Origin: Lachnospiraceae bacterium KGMB03038
GTDB lineage: Bacteria; Bacillota; Clostridia; Lachnospirales; Lachnospiraceae
Reading direction: 5' to 3'
Assembly: GCA_007361935.1 (NCBI GenBank)
Contig: CP041667.1
Coordinates: 1,888,501 to 1,952,500, forward strand
DNA: 64,000 bases
Notes under the pieces: model-generated
Seen by the model: the letters and a program-made list of their open reading frames with translations, nothing else
The model's database searches: none
What the model was told of the DNA's origin: nothing
Shown: piece after piece, positions 32,167 to 40,103 of the stretch
How the letters are laid out: each line of letters starts with the position of its first letter
How positions within the stretch are numbered: position 1 is the stretch's first letter
Program-made: the position numbers and the translations under genes

Positions 32167-32991
32167 TTACTTCTCGCATAACCGCTTTAGCCAAGCTTGC
32201 GCCAAATCGATCCAGCATTGGCAGGATTCCTCCACGCCAGATCCATCCAGCCGCTCCACCAGCGGCGACGCCAGGCTCAGTCCATGGGCTCCTTCCGGGA
32301 AAATATGCAGTTCCACTGGAACGCCTGCTTTTTTCAGCGCCATTGCCATAAGGAAGGAATTCTCTACCGGCACCGATTCATCTGCCGCGGTATGCCACAG
32401 AAAAACGGGCGGTGTATCCTTCGTCACTTGCAGTTCCAGAGAAAACCTCTCTTTTTCCTTCTCAAATTCTTCCCCCAGCAGATTGCGGAAGCTTTCCAGG
32501 TGTCCCTCCGGGTCCATCGCTGTGATCACAGGATAACTCAAAAGCAGCCCCGCCGGACGCAGCGTCTCAGCCGTTGTGCCAAGTCTGTCCGCAAGCCATT
32601 CCTGGTTCCAGAACACTCCCAACATTCCCGCTAAATGGCCTCCTGCCGATGCGCCATGCAGGATAATATGACTGGTATCCACATGCCACTCTTCTGCATG
32701 CCCATGGATCAGCTTCATTACCTCTCCCAGCTCCAGAAGCGGCGTCGGGTACCTTGCGGGGAGCACCGAATACCGGAGCACACAGGCGTGGTATCCCTGA
32801 TTCAAAAAATGAATCGCTAAGGGCTCGCCCTCCCGGTAGCTCAGCTTATAGTAGCCGCCGCCCGGACAGATCACGATCATCGGCCGCTTCTGAATCCGGA
32901 TCTTCTCGCCCGGCGTATCCAGGAGATACGTTTCTAACCTTGCGTATTCCAGGGAATCTTCTGTCTGAATCGGTATTTCAAGATATTTCAT
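32167..32991 (-). CDS. Alpha/beta hydrolase (carbohydrate esterase / lipase-like)
   Basis: A cytoplasmic hydrolase of 274 residues. The nucleophile is in HGASAGGHLAG (Ser about 115), the oxyanion box is CPGGGYYKLS, and the acid and base are in HTAADESVPVENS and EGAHGLSL. This layout matches the BD-FAE/acetylxylan-esterase-like and hormone-sensitive-lipase relatives common in gut anaerobes. No signal peptide is present, so it would deacylate imported sugars or small esters. AAGGAGG precedes the ATG. Confidence 0.87.
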   Translation of the reverse strand: MKYLEIPIQTEDSLEYARLETYLLDTPGEKIRIQKRPMIVICPGGGYYKLSYREGEPLAIHFLNQGYHACVLRYSVLPARYPTPLLELGEVMKLIHGHAEEWHVDTSHIILHGASAGGHLAGMLGVFWNQEWLADRLGTTAETLRPAGLLLSYPVITAMDPEGHLESFRNLLGEEFEKEKERFSLELQVTKDTPPVFLWHTAADESVPVENSFLMAMALKKAGVPVELHIFPEGAHGLSLASPLVERLDGSGVEESCQCWIDLAQAWLKRLCEK

Positions 32992-33059
32992 ATAAATCCT
33001 CCTTGTTACCGGATGCTATTATACAACAATTTTCTGATTTTGAAAACCTTTCTTATCTT

Positions 33060-33485
33060 TCACAGATCAATATCCACTTGGTACTTATCCGCGATCAAAA
33101 TATATTCCTTCCCGCAGTCCCTGCACTGCTCTAGAATCTTCCTGTTTTCCTCCAACGCGGTTTCCATCGTATATCCACTGTCATCCAGCCGCTTTTCTGC
33201 AATATCCGCATATTTCTTGATCTCTTGAAAATGAAGCTTCACATAATCGCCGCTCATAACAAGACAGTAGTATTTTATCTCTGAAAGATACTTAGGCTCA
33301 AAATCTCTGCGCCAGTCAAATGGAACATAGCAGCCTTCCACGATCAGGTTCTGCCCGTTTTCAATGGCTGTTTTGATGATCTCCCGCAGGATCGGCCACA
33401 GATAATCCGTCAAGTCCCCATCACTGCTCAAAGGCGTAAGCTTCGTATTTCCGCTGCGGATCAGCCCCATCTTGATATGATCCAT
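33060..33485 (-). pseudogene. Adenylate-kinase-like P-loop kinase lacking its P-loop
   Basis: A 141-residue frame that starts MDHIKMGLIRSGNTKL. Proteins I recall with this sequence have about 25 more residues before the DHIKMGLIR segment, carrying a Walker A loop. Here there is none; the frame begins at this point with GGGAG upstream. Later boxes (LIVEGCYVPFDW, the helical lid, EYILIADKYQ) look intact. Without a P-loop it should not bind ATP normally, so it is probably an N-terminally truncated remnant, although it may still be expressed. It follows the MGMT-like gene by six bases. Confidence 0.55.
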
Positions 33486-33491
33486 TTCTTT

Positions 33492-33986
33492 TCACTCCCT
33501 TTTTGCCAAATCCAGGCCGAAAAGAACCTTTTCATAGTCCTTTACATAATAGCGGATATTTTTCCGGCCCCTTTGGATAACCGTATGTCCCTCTGCCTCT
33601 AGCTTTTCTCTCTGGGCTTCGGTGCCGCCTGGATATTTGGGATTTAACTCGCCGTTTGCCTTCAAAGTCCGCCAATAGGGTGTCTCATTTTCAGCCCGCT
33701 GATGACTTGCCCATGCCGCGATAGACACAAAGATTCCCGCCGTGATTGGGTCTGTAAAATCGGCTCCATTGGTTTTAGCCAGATATTCTCTGATAGCTCC
33801 CACCGTGATCACCTTCCCGCAGGGAACGGTTTTCATGAGCTTATCGTACGTAAGGGGCGGAGCAAAATACATCCGTTGGCCGCCGTATTTTTGGATCGTC
33901 GCCTCATCTGTTACAATCTGTATTTTAGGCATATCAGTTTCTTTATATAACATTGCGTTAAAATCTTTCTTCTCTTCATGAGCCAT
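33492..33986 (-). CDS. MGMT-like (alkyltransferase-like) protein without the acceptor cysteine
   Basis: A 164-residue protein related to the DNA-binding domain of O6-alkylguanine methyltransferase. The segment VPCGKVITVGAIREYL matches the family's PxGxVxTYGxIA helix, and TPYWRTLKANGEL stands where the PCHRV acceptor box would be, so the reactive Cys is absent as in ATL proteins. The tail ends in YYVKDYEKVLFGLDLAK. It may recognise alkylated DNA without repairing it. AGGAGG precedes ATG 33986. Confidence 0.7.
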   Translation of the reverse strand: MAHEEKKDFNAMLYKETDMPKIQIVTDEATIQKYGGQRMYFAPPLTYDKLMKTVPCGKVITVGAIREYLAKTNGADFTDPITAGIFVSIAAWASHQRAENETPYWRTLKANGELNPKYPGGTEAQREKLEAEGHTVIQRGRKNIRYYVKDYEKVLFGLDLAKRE

Positions 33987-34177
33987 ATCATCCACCTCCT
34001 GCCTTCATTATAGAGGATGGGTCATAAAGCTTGCAATGAGACAGTTTGAAAAATACAGGAAATCTTTCATACTTTGCCGGACTGTTGAAAAAGGCGGTCT
34101 GCCTTGTATATGATTACAAGTAAACCGCCTTCCAATGGGTCTCCCCTATCTTTTCGCTATATTCTGCAAAATCGTGG
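33987..34177. other. Intergenic region after tpiA
   Basis: About 190 bp between the tpiA stop and the MGMT-like start. It contains the tpiA terminator (34087-34131) and, before the MGMT-like gene, AT-rich sequence with no promoter I would call confidently. Confidence 0.5.
34087..34131 (-). terminator. Terminator after tpiA
   Basis: An outer 8-bp stem AAGGCGGT/ACCGCCTT and an inner stem CTTGTA/TACAAG form a two-part hairpin, followed on the minus strand by TTTTTC. It closes the gap-pgk-tpiA transcript. Confidence 0.85.
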
Positions 34178-34930
34178 CTATTTATTATAGTTTACGATCT
34201 TTCCAAAATCCGCCTTCAGAGAAGCTCCGCCTACTAATCCGCCGTCAATATCAGCCTGAGCAAACAGCTCTGCCGCGTTTCCCGCGTTGACAGATCCGCC
34301 GTACTGGATGCGGATCTCTTCTGCGGTAGCCGCATCATACACTTCTGCCACGCACTCACGGATTCCCTTGCACACTTCCTCTGCCTGCTCTGTAGTAGCA
34401 GTCTTGCCAGTTCCAATAGCCCAGATCGGCTCATATGCGATCACCATAGCTTTTGCCTGGTCAGCCGTCACGTTCTGAAGTCCTACTTTCACCTGCTGAC
34501 GGATAAAGTCCATGGTCACGCCCTGCTCTCTCTGCTCCAGGGTCTCGCCGCAGCACATGATCGGCGTAATGCCATGCTCAAATGCTTTCAGGACTTTCTT
34601 ATTCACATCTTCGTTGGTCTCTCCAAAGTAATCTCTTCTCTCAGAATGTCCAAGAACTACGTATTTCACGCCTGCGTCTACAAGCATGGCAGGAGCGATC
34701 TCGCCTGTGTAAGCGCCGCTCTCCTCGAAATACATATTCTCAGCGCCAACCTGGATATTCGTTCCTTTACAAGCCTCTACAACAGGAACAATATCAATAG
34801 CCGGAACACAGAATACTACATCTACGTCCTCATTTGCTACCAATGGTTTTAATTCTTCAACCAGGGCAACCGCCTCACTTGGAGTTTTGTTCATTTTCCA
34901 GTTGCCTGCGATAATTTTTTTTCTTGCCAT
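34178..34930 (-). CDS. tpiA: Triosephosphate isomerase
   Basis: A glycolytic TIM barrel of 250 residues that interconverts dihydroxyacetone phosphate and glyceraldehyde 3-phosphate. It has NWKMNKTPSEA (Lys near 12), the catalytic His in YVVLGHSERR and the catalytic Glu in AYEPIWAIGTGKTAT. The start is ATG 34930, giving MARKKIIAGNWKMN; the frame stays open upstream through a repeat-rich region, but that extension is not part of the protein. It is third in gap-pgk-tpiA. Confidence 0.97.
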   Translation of the reverse strand: MARKKIIAGNWKMNKTPSEAVALVEELKPLVANEDVDVVFCVPAIDIVPVVEACKGTNIQVGAENMYFEESGAYTGEIAPAMLVDAGVKYVVLGHSERRDYFGETNEDVNKKVLKAFEHGITPIMCCGETLEQREQGVTMDFIRQQVKVGLQNVTADQAKAMVIAYEPIWAIGTGKTATTEQAEEVCKGIRECVAEVYDAATAEEIRIQYGGSVNAGNAAELFAQADIDGGLVGGASLKADFGKIVNYNK

Positions 34931-34979
34931 TTCTCTATCTCCTTCAAAATGAAATAAAATCAATTTTTGTATATTGCTG

Positions 34980-35155
34980 CGGCGAACTAAGTTCGCACTA
35001 AGACTCCACCTTCGCCTCTGGCTCGCTCTCGTCAAGACGGGTTTGTTCACCTCCGCTACAACTCACGCTTCGCATGCCATGCTCGCGTTCGTCAACTACG
35101 GCGAACTAAGTAAGCACTAAGACTCCATCTTCGCCTTTAGCTCGCTCTCGTCAAG
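34980..35155. repeat. Cluster of diverged repeats between pgk and tpiA
   Basis: Two 57-bp direct copies (34980-35036 and 35099-35155) differ at five positions, and a weaker, more diverged copy lies between them (about 35045-35098). On the minus strand each carries TTGACGAGAGCGAGC and GGCGAAG-TGGAGTCTTAG. An 11-bp inverted repeat AAGTAAGCACT/AGTGCTTACTT brackets the copy next to pgk, and its left arm includes the pgk stop. The repeats fill almost the whole 228-bp spacer of a highly expressed operon. No transposase is nearby. Confidence 0.85.
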
Positions 35156-35158
35156 TGC

Positions 35159-36352
35159 TTACTTATCGTTAGCGGCCGCTACGCCCGGCAGTTCTTTGCC
35201 TTCCAGGAATTCCAGGGAAGCTCCGCCGCCAGTAGAGATGTGGGTCATTTTATCCCCATATCCAAGCTGGTTCACTGCCGCCGCGGAATCTCCGCCGCCG
35301 ATGATAGTAGTAGCGTCTGTCTCCGCGAGAGCCTTGGCAACCGCCTCTGTTCCATGCGCGAAGTTTGGCATCTCAAAGCAGCCCATTGGTCCGTTCCATA
35401 CTACCGTCTTAGCGTCTTTCACCGCTTCGCAGAAGATTTTCTCCGTCTCCGGTCCGATATCCAGGCCTTCCCAATCTTCCGGGATCTCTCCGGCTTTTAC
35501 GACCTTGCTGTTGGCTTCATTTGAGAAATCATCGGCCACTACGGTGTCCACCGGGAGCAGAAGTTTTACGCCCTTGTCTTTCGCTTTCTGGAGCATATCC
35601 AGCGCATACTGGCAGTAATCTTCCTCCAGCAGGGATTTTCCAACGCTTCCGCCCTGGGCCTTGCTGAATGTATAGGACATTCCTCCGCCGATGATCAGTG
35701 TATCTACTTTATCCAGCAGATTTTCAATAACAGAGATCTTGCTGGAAACTTTTGCTCCGCCCAGGATCGCTACAAATGGACGTTCCGGGTTGTTGACCGC
35801 GTTTCCAAGGAAGTCGATCTCTTTTTGCATCAGATACCCCACAACCGCCGTATCCACAAACTGGGTCACGCCTACGTTGGAACAATGTGCCCGGTGAGCG
35901 GTTCCAAACGCGTCATTTACGAAAACATCACACAGAGAAGCCAGTTCTTTGCTGAATTCTTCTCCGTTTTTCGTTTCTTCTGCCCGATAACGAGTGTTCT
36001 CAAGAAGAACCACGTCACCGTCCTTCATAGCCTCAACCGCCGCTTTCGCGTTTGGTCCTACTACTTCCGGGTCAGCCGCGAATTTTACTTCCTGTCCAAG
36101 AAGTTCGGACAAACGCGCCGCAACCGGCGCAAGAGAAAGCTCTGGAACAGGCTGTCCCTTTGGCTTGCCAAGGTGAGAACAAAGGATTACTTTTCCTCCG
36201 TCGGCGATCAGCTTTTTGATCGTCGGAAGGGCAGCCACCAGACGGTTTTCATCTGTGATCTTCCCATCGATCAATGGAACGTTGAAATCACATCTTACCA
36301 GGACTTTTTTCCCTTTTACATTAATGTCGTCAACTGATTTCTTGTTAAGCAT
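35159..36352 (-). CDS. pgk: Phosphoglycerate kinase
   Basis: A two-domain glycolytic kinase of 397 residues that makes ATP from 1,3-bisphosphoglycerate. It shows VLVRCDFNVPL near the N-terminus, CSHLGKPKG, LLENTRYRAEE, LGGAKVSSKI, WNGPMGCFE and the nucleotide loop GGGDSAAAV. The last codons and stop lie in the left arm of an inverted repeat belonging to the spacer repeat cluster. AAGGAGG precedes the ATG, and a hairpin separates it from gap. Confidence 0.98.
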   Translation of the reverse strand: MLNKKSVDDINVKGKKVLVRCDFNVPLIDGKITDENRLVAALPTIKKLIADGGKVILCSHLGKPKGQPVPELSLAPVAARLSELLGQEVKFAADPEVVGPNAKAAVEAMKDGDVVLLENTRYRAEETKNGEEFSKELASLCDVFVNDAFGTAHRAHCSNVGVTQFVDTAVVGYLMQKEIDFLGNAVNNPERPFVAILGGAKVSSKISVIENLLDKVDTLIIGGGMSYTFSKAQGGSVGKSLLEEDYCQYALDMLQKAKDKGVKLLLPVDTVVADDFSNEANSKVVKAGEIPEDWEGLDIGPETEKIFCEAVKDAKTVVWNGPMGCFEMPNFAHGTEAVAKALAETDATTIIGGGDSAAAVNQLGYGDKMTHISTGGGASLEFLEGKELPGVAAANDK

Positions 36353-36390
36353 AGGTCTGCCTCCTTAACTCTTATTAAAATATCACCTAG

Positions 36391-36427
36391 AAAAAGGTCC
36401 GGTCCTCGAAAGACCGGACCCTTTTTG
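36391..36427. terminator. Hairpin between gap and pgk
   Basis: A 9-bp GC-rich stem GGTCCGGTC/GACCGGACC has AAAAA on one side and TTTTT on the other. On the minus strand it follows the gap stop by about ten bases. It probably ends most gap transcripts, giving more GAPDH than the downstream enzymes. Confidence 0.85.
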
Positions 36428-36435
36428 AGTCTTAA

Positions 36436-37449
36436 TTATGCTAATTCAGAGAAATATTTGATTGTTCTTACCATCTGGCTGGTGTAAGAATTCTCATTGT
36501 CATACCAGGAAACAACCTGAACCTGTGTAGTTCCGTTGTCCAGTGGAAGTACCATTGTCTGAGTAGCGTCAAACAGAGAACCATATCTCATACCGATGAT
36601 ATCGCTGGATACGATCTCGTCTGTATTATATCCAAAGGATTCATTTGAAGCAGCTTTCATAGCTTCATTAATCTGATCAACTGTTACAGCTCCCTCTACA
36701 ACTGCTGTCAGGATCGTGGTGGAACCAGTCGGGGTCGGAACACGCTGAGCGGCCCCGATCAGTTTTCCGTTCAGCTCTGGGATAACTAGACCGATTGCCT
36801 TCGCAGCGCCTGTGCTGTTTGGAACAATATTGCAGGCAGCGGCGCGGGATCTTCTTAAATCACCTTTTCTCTGCGGACCGTCCAGAGTCATCTGATCGCC
36901 TGTATACGCGTGAATGGTGCACATGATACCAGACTTGATCGGCGCAAGGTCATTGAGAGCCTTTGCCATCGGCGCCAGACAGTTGGTCGTACAGGAAGCC
37001 GCGGAGATTACGGTGTCTTCCGGTTTCAAAGTGTCGTGGTTTACATTATATACGATAGTTGGCAGATCGTTTCCAGCCGGCGCTGAAATAACGACTTTCC
37101 TTGCTCCTGCTTTTACATGAGCGGAAGCTTTTTCTTTGGATGTATAGAATCCTGTACATTCAAGGACAACATCTACTCCGATCTCTCCCCAAGGAAGCTC
37201 TTCAGCGTTCGCCATTGCGTAGATCTTGATTTCTTTTCCATCAACAATGATAGAATCGTCTGTTGCCTTTACTGTATCGGCCAGCGCGTATTTGCCCTGT
37301 GAAGAGTCATATTTCAACAGGTGAGCAAGCATCTTCGGAGATGTCAGGTCGTTGATCGCAACCACCTCATATCCCTCTGCTCCGAACATCTGTCTGAACG
37401 CAAGACGTCCAATACGCCCGAATCCATTAATCGCTACTTTTACTGCCAT
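36436..37449 (-). CDS. gap: Glyceraldehyde-3-phosphate dehydrogenase
   Basis: An NAD-dependent glycolytic enzyme of 337 residues. It begins with the nucleotide fold INGFGRIGRLAFRQ, has the catalytic Cys in SAASCTTNCLAP (about 154) and the catalytic His in CTIHAYTGDQ. The S-loop LRRSRAAACNIVPNSTGAAKA is typical (cited in part). AGGAGG precedes the ATG and a good promoter lies about 95 bp upstream. It is the first gene of the gap-pgk-tpiA group. Confidence 0.98.
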   Translation of the reverse strand: MAVKVAINGFGRIGRLAFRQMFGAEGYEVVAINDLTSPKMLAHLLKYDSSQGKYALADTVKATDDSIIVDGKEIKIYAMANAEELPWGEIGVDVVLECTGFYTSKEKASAHVKAGARKVVISAPAGNDLPTIVYNVNHDTLKPEDTVISAASCTTNCLAPMAKALNDLAPIKSGIMCTIHAYTGDQMTLDGPQRKGDLRRSRAAACNIVPNSTGAAKAIGLVIPELNGKLIGAAQRVPTPTGSTTILTAVVEGAVTVDQINEAMKAASNESFGYNTDEIVSSDIIGMRYGSLFDATQTMVLPLDNGTTQVQVVSWYDNENSYTSQMVRTIKYFSELA

Positions 37450-37540
37450 GATTAATTCCTCCTAAAAGTTTGTTTTCGCCGTTTCCGCGGCTTTATTTGT
37501 GAACCCTTTAACATTGTTAAAGAATCATCAACTGTAGATA

Positions 37541-37569
37541 ATTGTACTAAATCCAATGCAAAAATTCAA
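37541..37569 (-). promoter_or_regulatory. Promoter of gap
   Basis: TTGAAT (37564-37569) and TACAAT (37541-37546) on the minus strand are 17 bases apart. An untranslated leader of about 85 bases follows, containing TTTAACA/TGTTAAA as a short inverted repeat (near 37506-37522). The rest of 37570-37656 is AT-rich with no further element seen. Confidence 0.7.
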
Positions 37570-37656
37570 GTCTATATTTGTATTTTTATGGAAGATGCCC
37601 GCAAACACGTGGCTTCTTTCACTTTTTTCATATAGATTCACGTCTGAGGCTTCTGT

Positions 37657-38502
37657 CTATAATCTATAGAACTCTGGTTTTCTATTCTTAAATTCCGCGT
37701 AATAGCGGAAACCACATTCCTCCAGAAGACTCGTCACCACATCAAAATCATAGGCGATATGCTCTGGGCAATGGCCGTCCGCCCCTACCGTAATGATCTC
37801 TCCTCCCAGCTCCCGGTAACGTTTCAGCACCTCCGGATGGGGATGGGCGAAAGGAAGTCCGTATTTGAGCCCAGCCGTATTCAATTCCAGTCCTTTTCCA
37901 TTTTCGATCAAAAACTTTAGGATCCCATCGATCTCCTGGGAGAATTTCCGATAGGAATATTCTTTCTCCCTCGTCTTGCCGTAACGGATCACATAATCCA
38001 GATGGCCCAGCACGTCAAAATCCTGAAATGCCCGGATATCTTCCAGTGTTTCCGCGAATGCCGCCCGATATGCCTCCTCATCTGTCCTTCCCTCGAAAAG
38101 CTTTCCCGTCGCCGGATCAAAACCTCCGACGCAATGGACAGAACCGATCACAAAATCAAAGGGATGCGCAGATACAAATTCCCGATAGTAGTCTCCAAGA
38201 TACGGCCTTAATCCCAGCTCGACCCCGATCCTTACATCGATCTTTCCCTGGTACTTCTTCTGAAGGGGCGCAAGGATGCGGAAATATTCTTCCGGGTCAA
38301 AGATGCTTTCTTCCCCCCACTCCATATCATCCTTATCAAAATGGTCTGTAAAACATACCATTTCAAGACCTTTCTCAAGGGCTGCCTGTATCATCTCTTC
38401 CGGCCCCGTCTGGGAATCATGGGAAAAGGACGAATGCATATGCACGTCCGCCCTTACGCTCTGTCTGTTCATTTCTTGTCTGTTCATTTTCTGCCTATTC
38501 AT
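37657..38502 (-). CDS. PHP-domain phosphoesterase (histidinol-phosphatase type)
   Basis: A metal-dependent phosphatase of 281 residues. PHP motifs are DVHMHSSFSHDS, CFTDHFDKDD, GVELGLRP, GSVHCVGG, LGHLDYVIRYG and GADGHCPEHI, which give the trinuclear metal site. It resembles HisJ-type histidinol-phosphatases, but no his genes are near, so the substrate is open. The 5' end has three tandem MNRQ codons sets (MNRQKMNRQEMNRQ), each with an ATG. The first ATG at 38502 overlaps the mnmA stop by eight bases. Confidence 0.87.
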   Translation of the reverse strand: MNRQKMNRQEMNRQSVRADVHMHSSFSHDSQTGPEEMIQAALEKGLEMVCFTDHFDKDDMEWGEESIFDPEEYFRILAPLQKKYQGKIDVRIGVELGLRPYLGDYYREFVSAHPFDFVIGSVHCVGGFDPATGKLFEGRTDEEAYRAAFAETLEDIRAFQDFDVLGHLDYVIRYGKTREKEYSYRKFSQEIDGILKFLIENGKGLELNTAGLKYGLPFAHPHPEVLKRYRELGGEIITVGADGHCPEHIAYDFDVVTSLLEECGFRYYAEFKNRKPEFYRL

Positions 38503-39580
38503 TTCCAGTGATCGTTCCTCCTCCCAGGACATATCCATCTTCATACAGGACCACCGCCTGCCCTGGCGTGACGGCTCTCTGCTCCTCCTCAAAAGTACAA
38601 AGGATCTCGTCAGACCCTGTTTTCTCTACGGTACACCAGGCTCCCCGGTGGTTATACCGGATCTTGGCCCACACTCTTCTTGGCTCCTTCAGGTCTGGGA
38701 CAGCCATAAAATTCACCTGTCTGGCCCGCACGGCCGCGGTCATGGACTCTTTGGCCGTTCCCACTACGATCTCATTGGTCTGCGGCCGGATCTCCAGGAC
38801 AAATACCGGGCTTCCCATAGAAAGCCCCAGTCCTTTTCTCTGCCCCACCGTATAGTGGATAATACCTTTATGACGCCCCACTACTGTTCCGTCAGAAAGA
38901 ACGAAATTCCCAGGCTCGATCTTCTGCCGGCTATATTCCCGGATGTAGGAAGCATAGTCGCCGTCCGGCACAAAACAGATATCCTGGCTGTCCGGCTTTT
39001 CAGCCACCTTAAGCCCCAGATCCTCAGCCATCTTCCTGATTTCTTTTTTCTCGTAGGCCCCAACCGGCATCAGGGTCCTCTCAAGCTGCTCCTGGGTAAG
39101 ATTATATAAGGCGTATGTCTGGTCTTTCACGCCGGAAGCCGCCGTGTGGAGCGCCAGTCTCCCATTGGGCAGGCGCTCGATCTGGGCATAGTGTCCGGTA
39201 GCGATATAATCCGCCCCGATAGCCATGCTTCTTTGAAGAAGAGCTTCCCATTTTACAAACCGGTTGCAGGCGATACAGGGATTGGGGGTACGTCCTTTCA
39301 GATACTCTCCCACAAAATAATCTATGACATGTTTTTTAAATTCCTGTCTGAAATTCATGACATAATAAGGAATATCCAGGGCTGCCGCTACTCTTCTGGC
39401 ATCTTCTACCGCGCTCAATCCGCAGCAGCCCCCTTCTTCCTCCTGGATTTCCTCAGGTTCTTCCTGCCAGATCTGCATAGTCACTCCGATCACATCATAG
39501 CCCTGTTCCTTCAGAAGCCATGCGGCTACAGAAGAGTCCACGCCGCCGGACATTCCCACCACCACTTTTTTCTTCTCCAT
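38495..39580 (-). CDS. mnmA: tRNA-specific 2-thiouridylase MnmA
   Basis: An ATP pyrophosphatase of 361 residues that thiolates U34 in tRNA for Lys, Glu and Gln. It has the PP-loop GMSGGVDSSVAA (about 9-20), the catalytic Cys in NPCIACNRFVKW (about 101-104), GHYAQ, and the second catalytic Cys in PDSQDICFVPDG. It follows iscU by 23 bp in the iscR-iscS-iscU-mnmA group, which gives it a local sulfur donor. Confidence 0.97.
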   Translation of the reverse strand: MEKKKVVVGMSGGVDSSVAAWLLKEQGYDVIGVTMQIWQEEPEEIQEEEGGCCGLSAVEDARRVAAALDIPYYVMNFRQEFKKHVIDYFVGEYLKGRTPNPCIACNRFVKWEALLQRSMAIGADYIATGHYAQIERLPNGRLALHTAASGVKDQTYALYNLTQEQLERTLMPVGAYEKKEIRKMAEDLGLKVAEKPDSQDICFVPDGDYASYIREYSRQKIEPGNFVLSDGTVVGRHKGIIHYTVGQRKGLGLSMGSPVFVLEIRPQTNEIVVGTAKESMTAAVRARQVNFMAVPDLKEPRRVWAKIRYNHRGAWCTVEKTGSDEILCTFEEEQRAVTPGQAVVLYEDGYVLGGGTITGNE

Positions 39581-39603
39581 GCCTTTTGTCTTCCTTCTAT
39601 ATC

Positions 39604-40047
39604 TTAATACTCTTCGTCTTCCTCTTCTTCCCCTTCATGGATATCAGATTTGGGTTTCTCCAGGCCCTCGATCTCAATACCATTTTTCTGTGCGTAATCC
39701 CACAGAGCCGCATGGATGGCTTCCTCAGCCAGAAGAGAACAGTGGACCTTCACCGGCGGCAATCCGTCCAGCGCTTCCATGACCGCCTTGTTTGTCACCT
39801 TCATGGCTTCCTGCACCGTTTTCCCTTTTACCAGTTCTGTCGCCATGCTGCTGGTAGCCACAGCGGCTCCGCAGCCAAAGGTCTTAAATTTCACGTCCCG
39901 GATGATCTGATTTTCATCCACGTCCAGGTAAATCCGCATAATATCCCCGCATTTGGCGTTTCCTACTGTTCCAACGCCGCTGGCGTTCTCGATCTCTCCT
40001 ACATTTCTCGGATGCTGGAAATGATCCATGACTTTTTCTGTATACAT
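39604..40047 (-). CDS. iscU: Fe-S cluster scaffold protein IscU/NifU
   Basis: A scaffold of 147 residues on which [2Fe-2S] clusters are built from IscS sulfur. The three ligand cysteines are in GNAKCGD (about 34), FGCGAAVATSS (about 59) and VHCSLLAEEA (about 102). An acidic tail, EGEEEEDEEY, extends beyond the usual IscU end. It begins MYTEKVMDHFQHPRNVGE, the clostridial form. AGGAGG precedes the ATG, 56 bp after iscS. Confidence 0.95.
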   Translation of the reverse strand: MYTEKVMDHFQHPRNVGEIENASGVGTVGNAKCGDIMRIYLDVDENQIIRDVKFKTFGCGAAVATSSMATELVKGKTVQEAMKVTNKAVMEALDGLPPVKVHCSLLAEEAIHAALWDYAQKNGIEIEGLEKPKSDIHEGEEEEDEEY

Positions 40048-40103
40048 ATCCGTCTCCTCCTGTCTTTTTATTCTTCTTTCTCTGCCGCGATTTCTCTGGG
40101 ATC

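Noticed and set aside
34931..35050. N-terminal extension of tpiA into the repeat region
   Set aside because: The frame stays open, but the extension is repeat-derived, basic and unlike any triosephosphate isomerase. The real start has a normal N-terminus at 34930.
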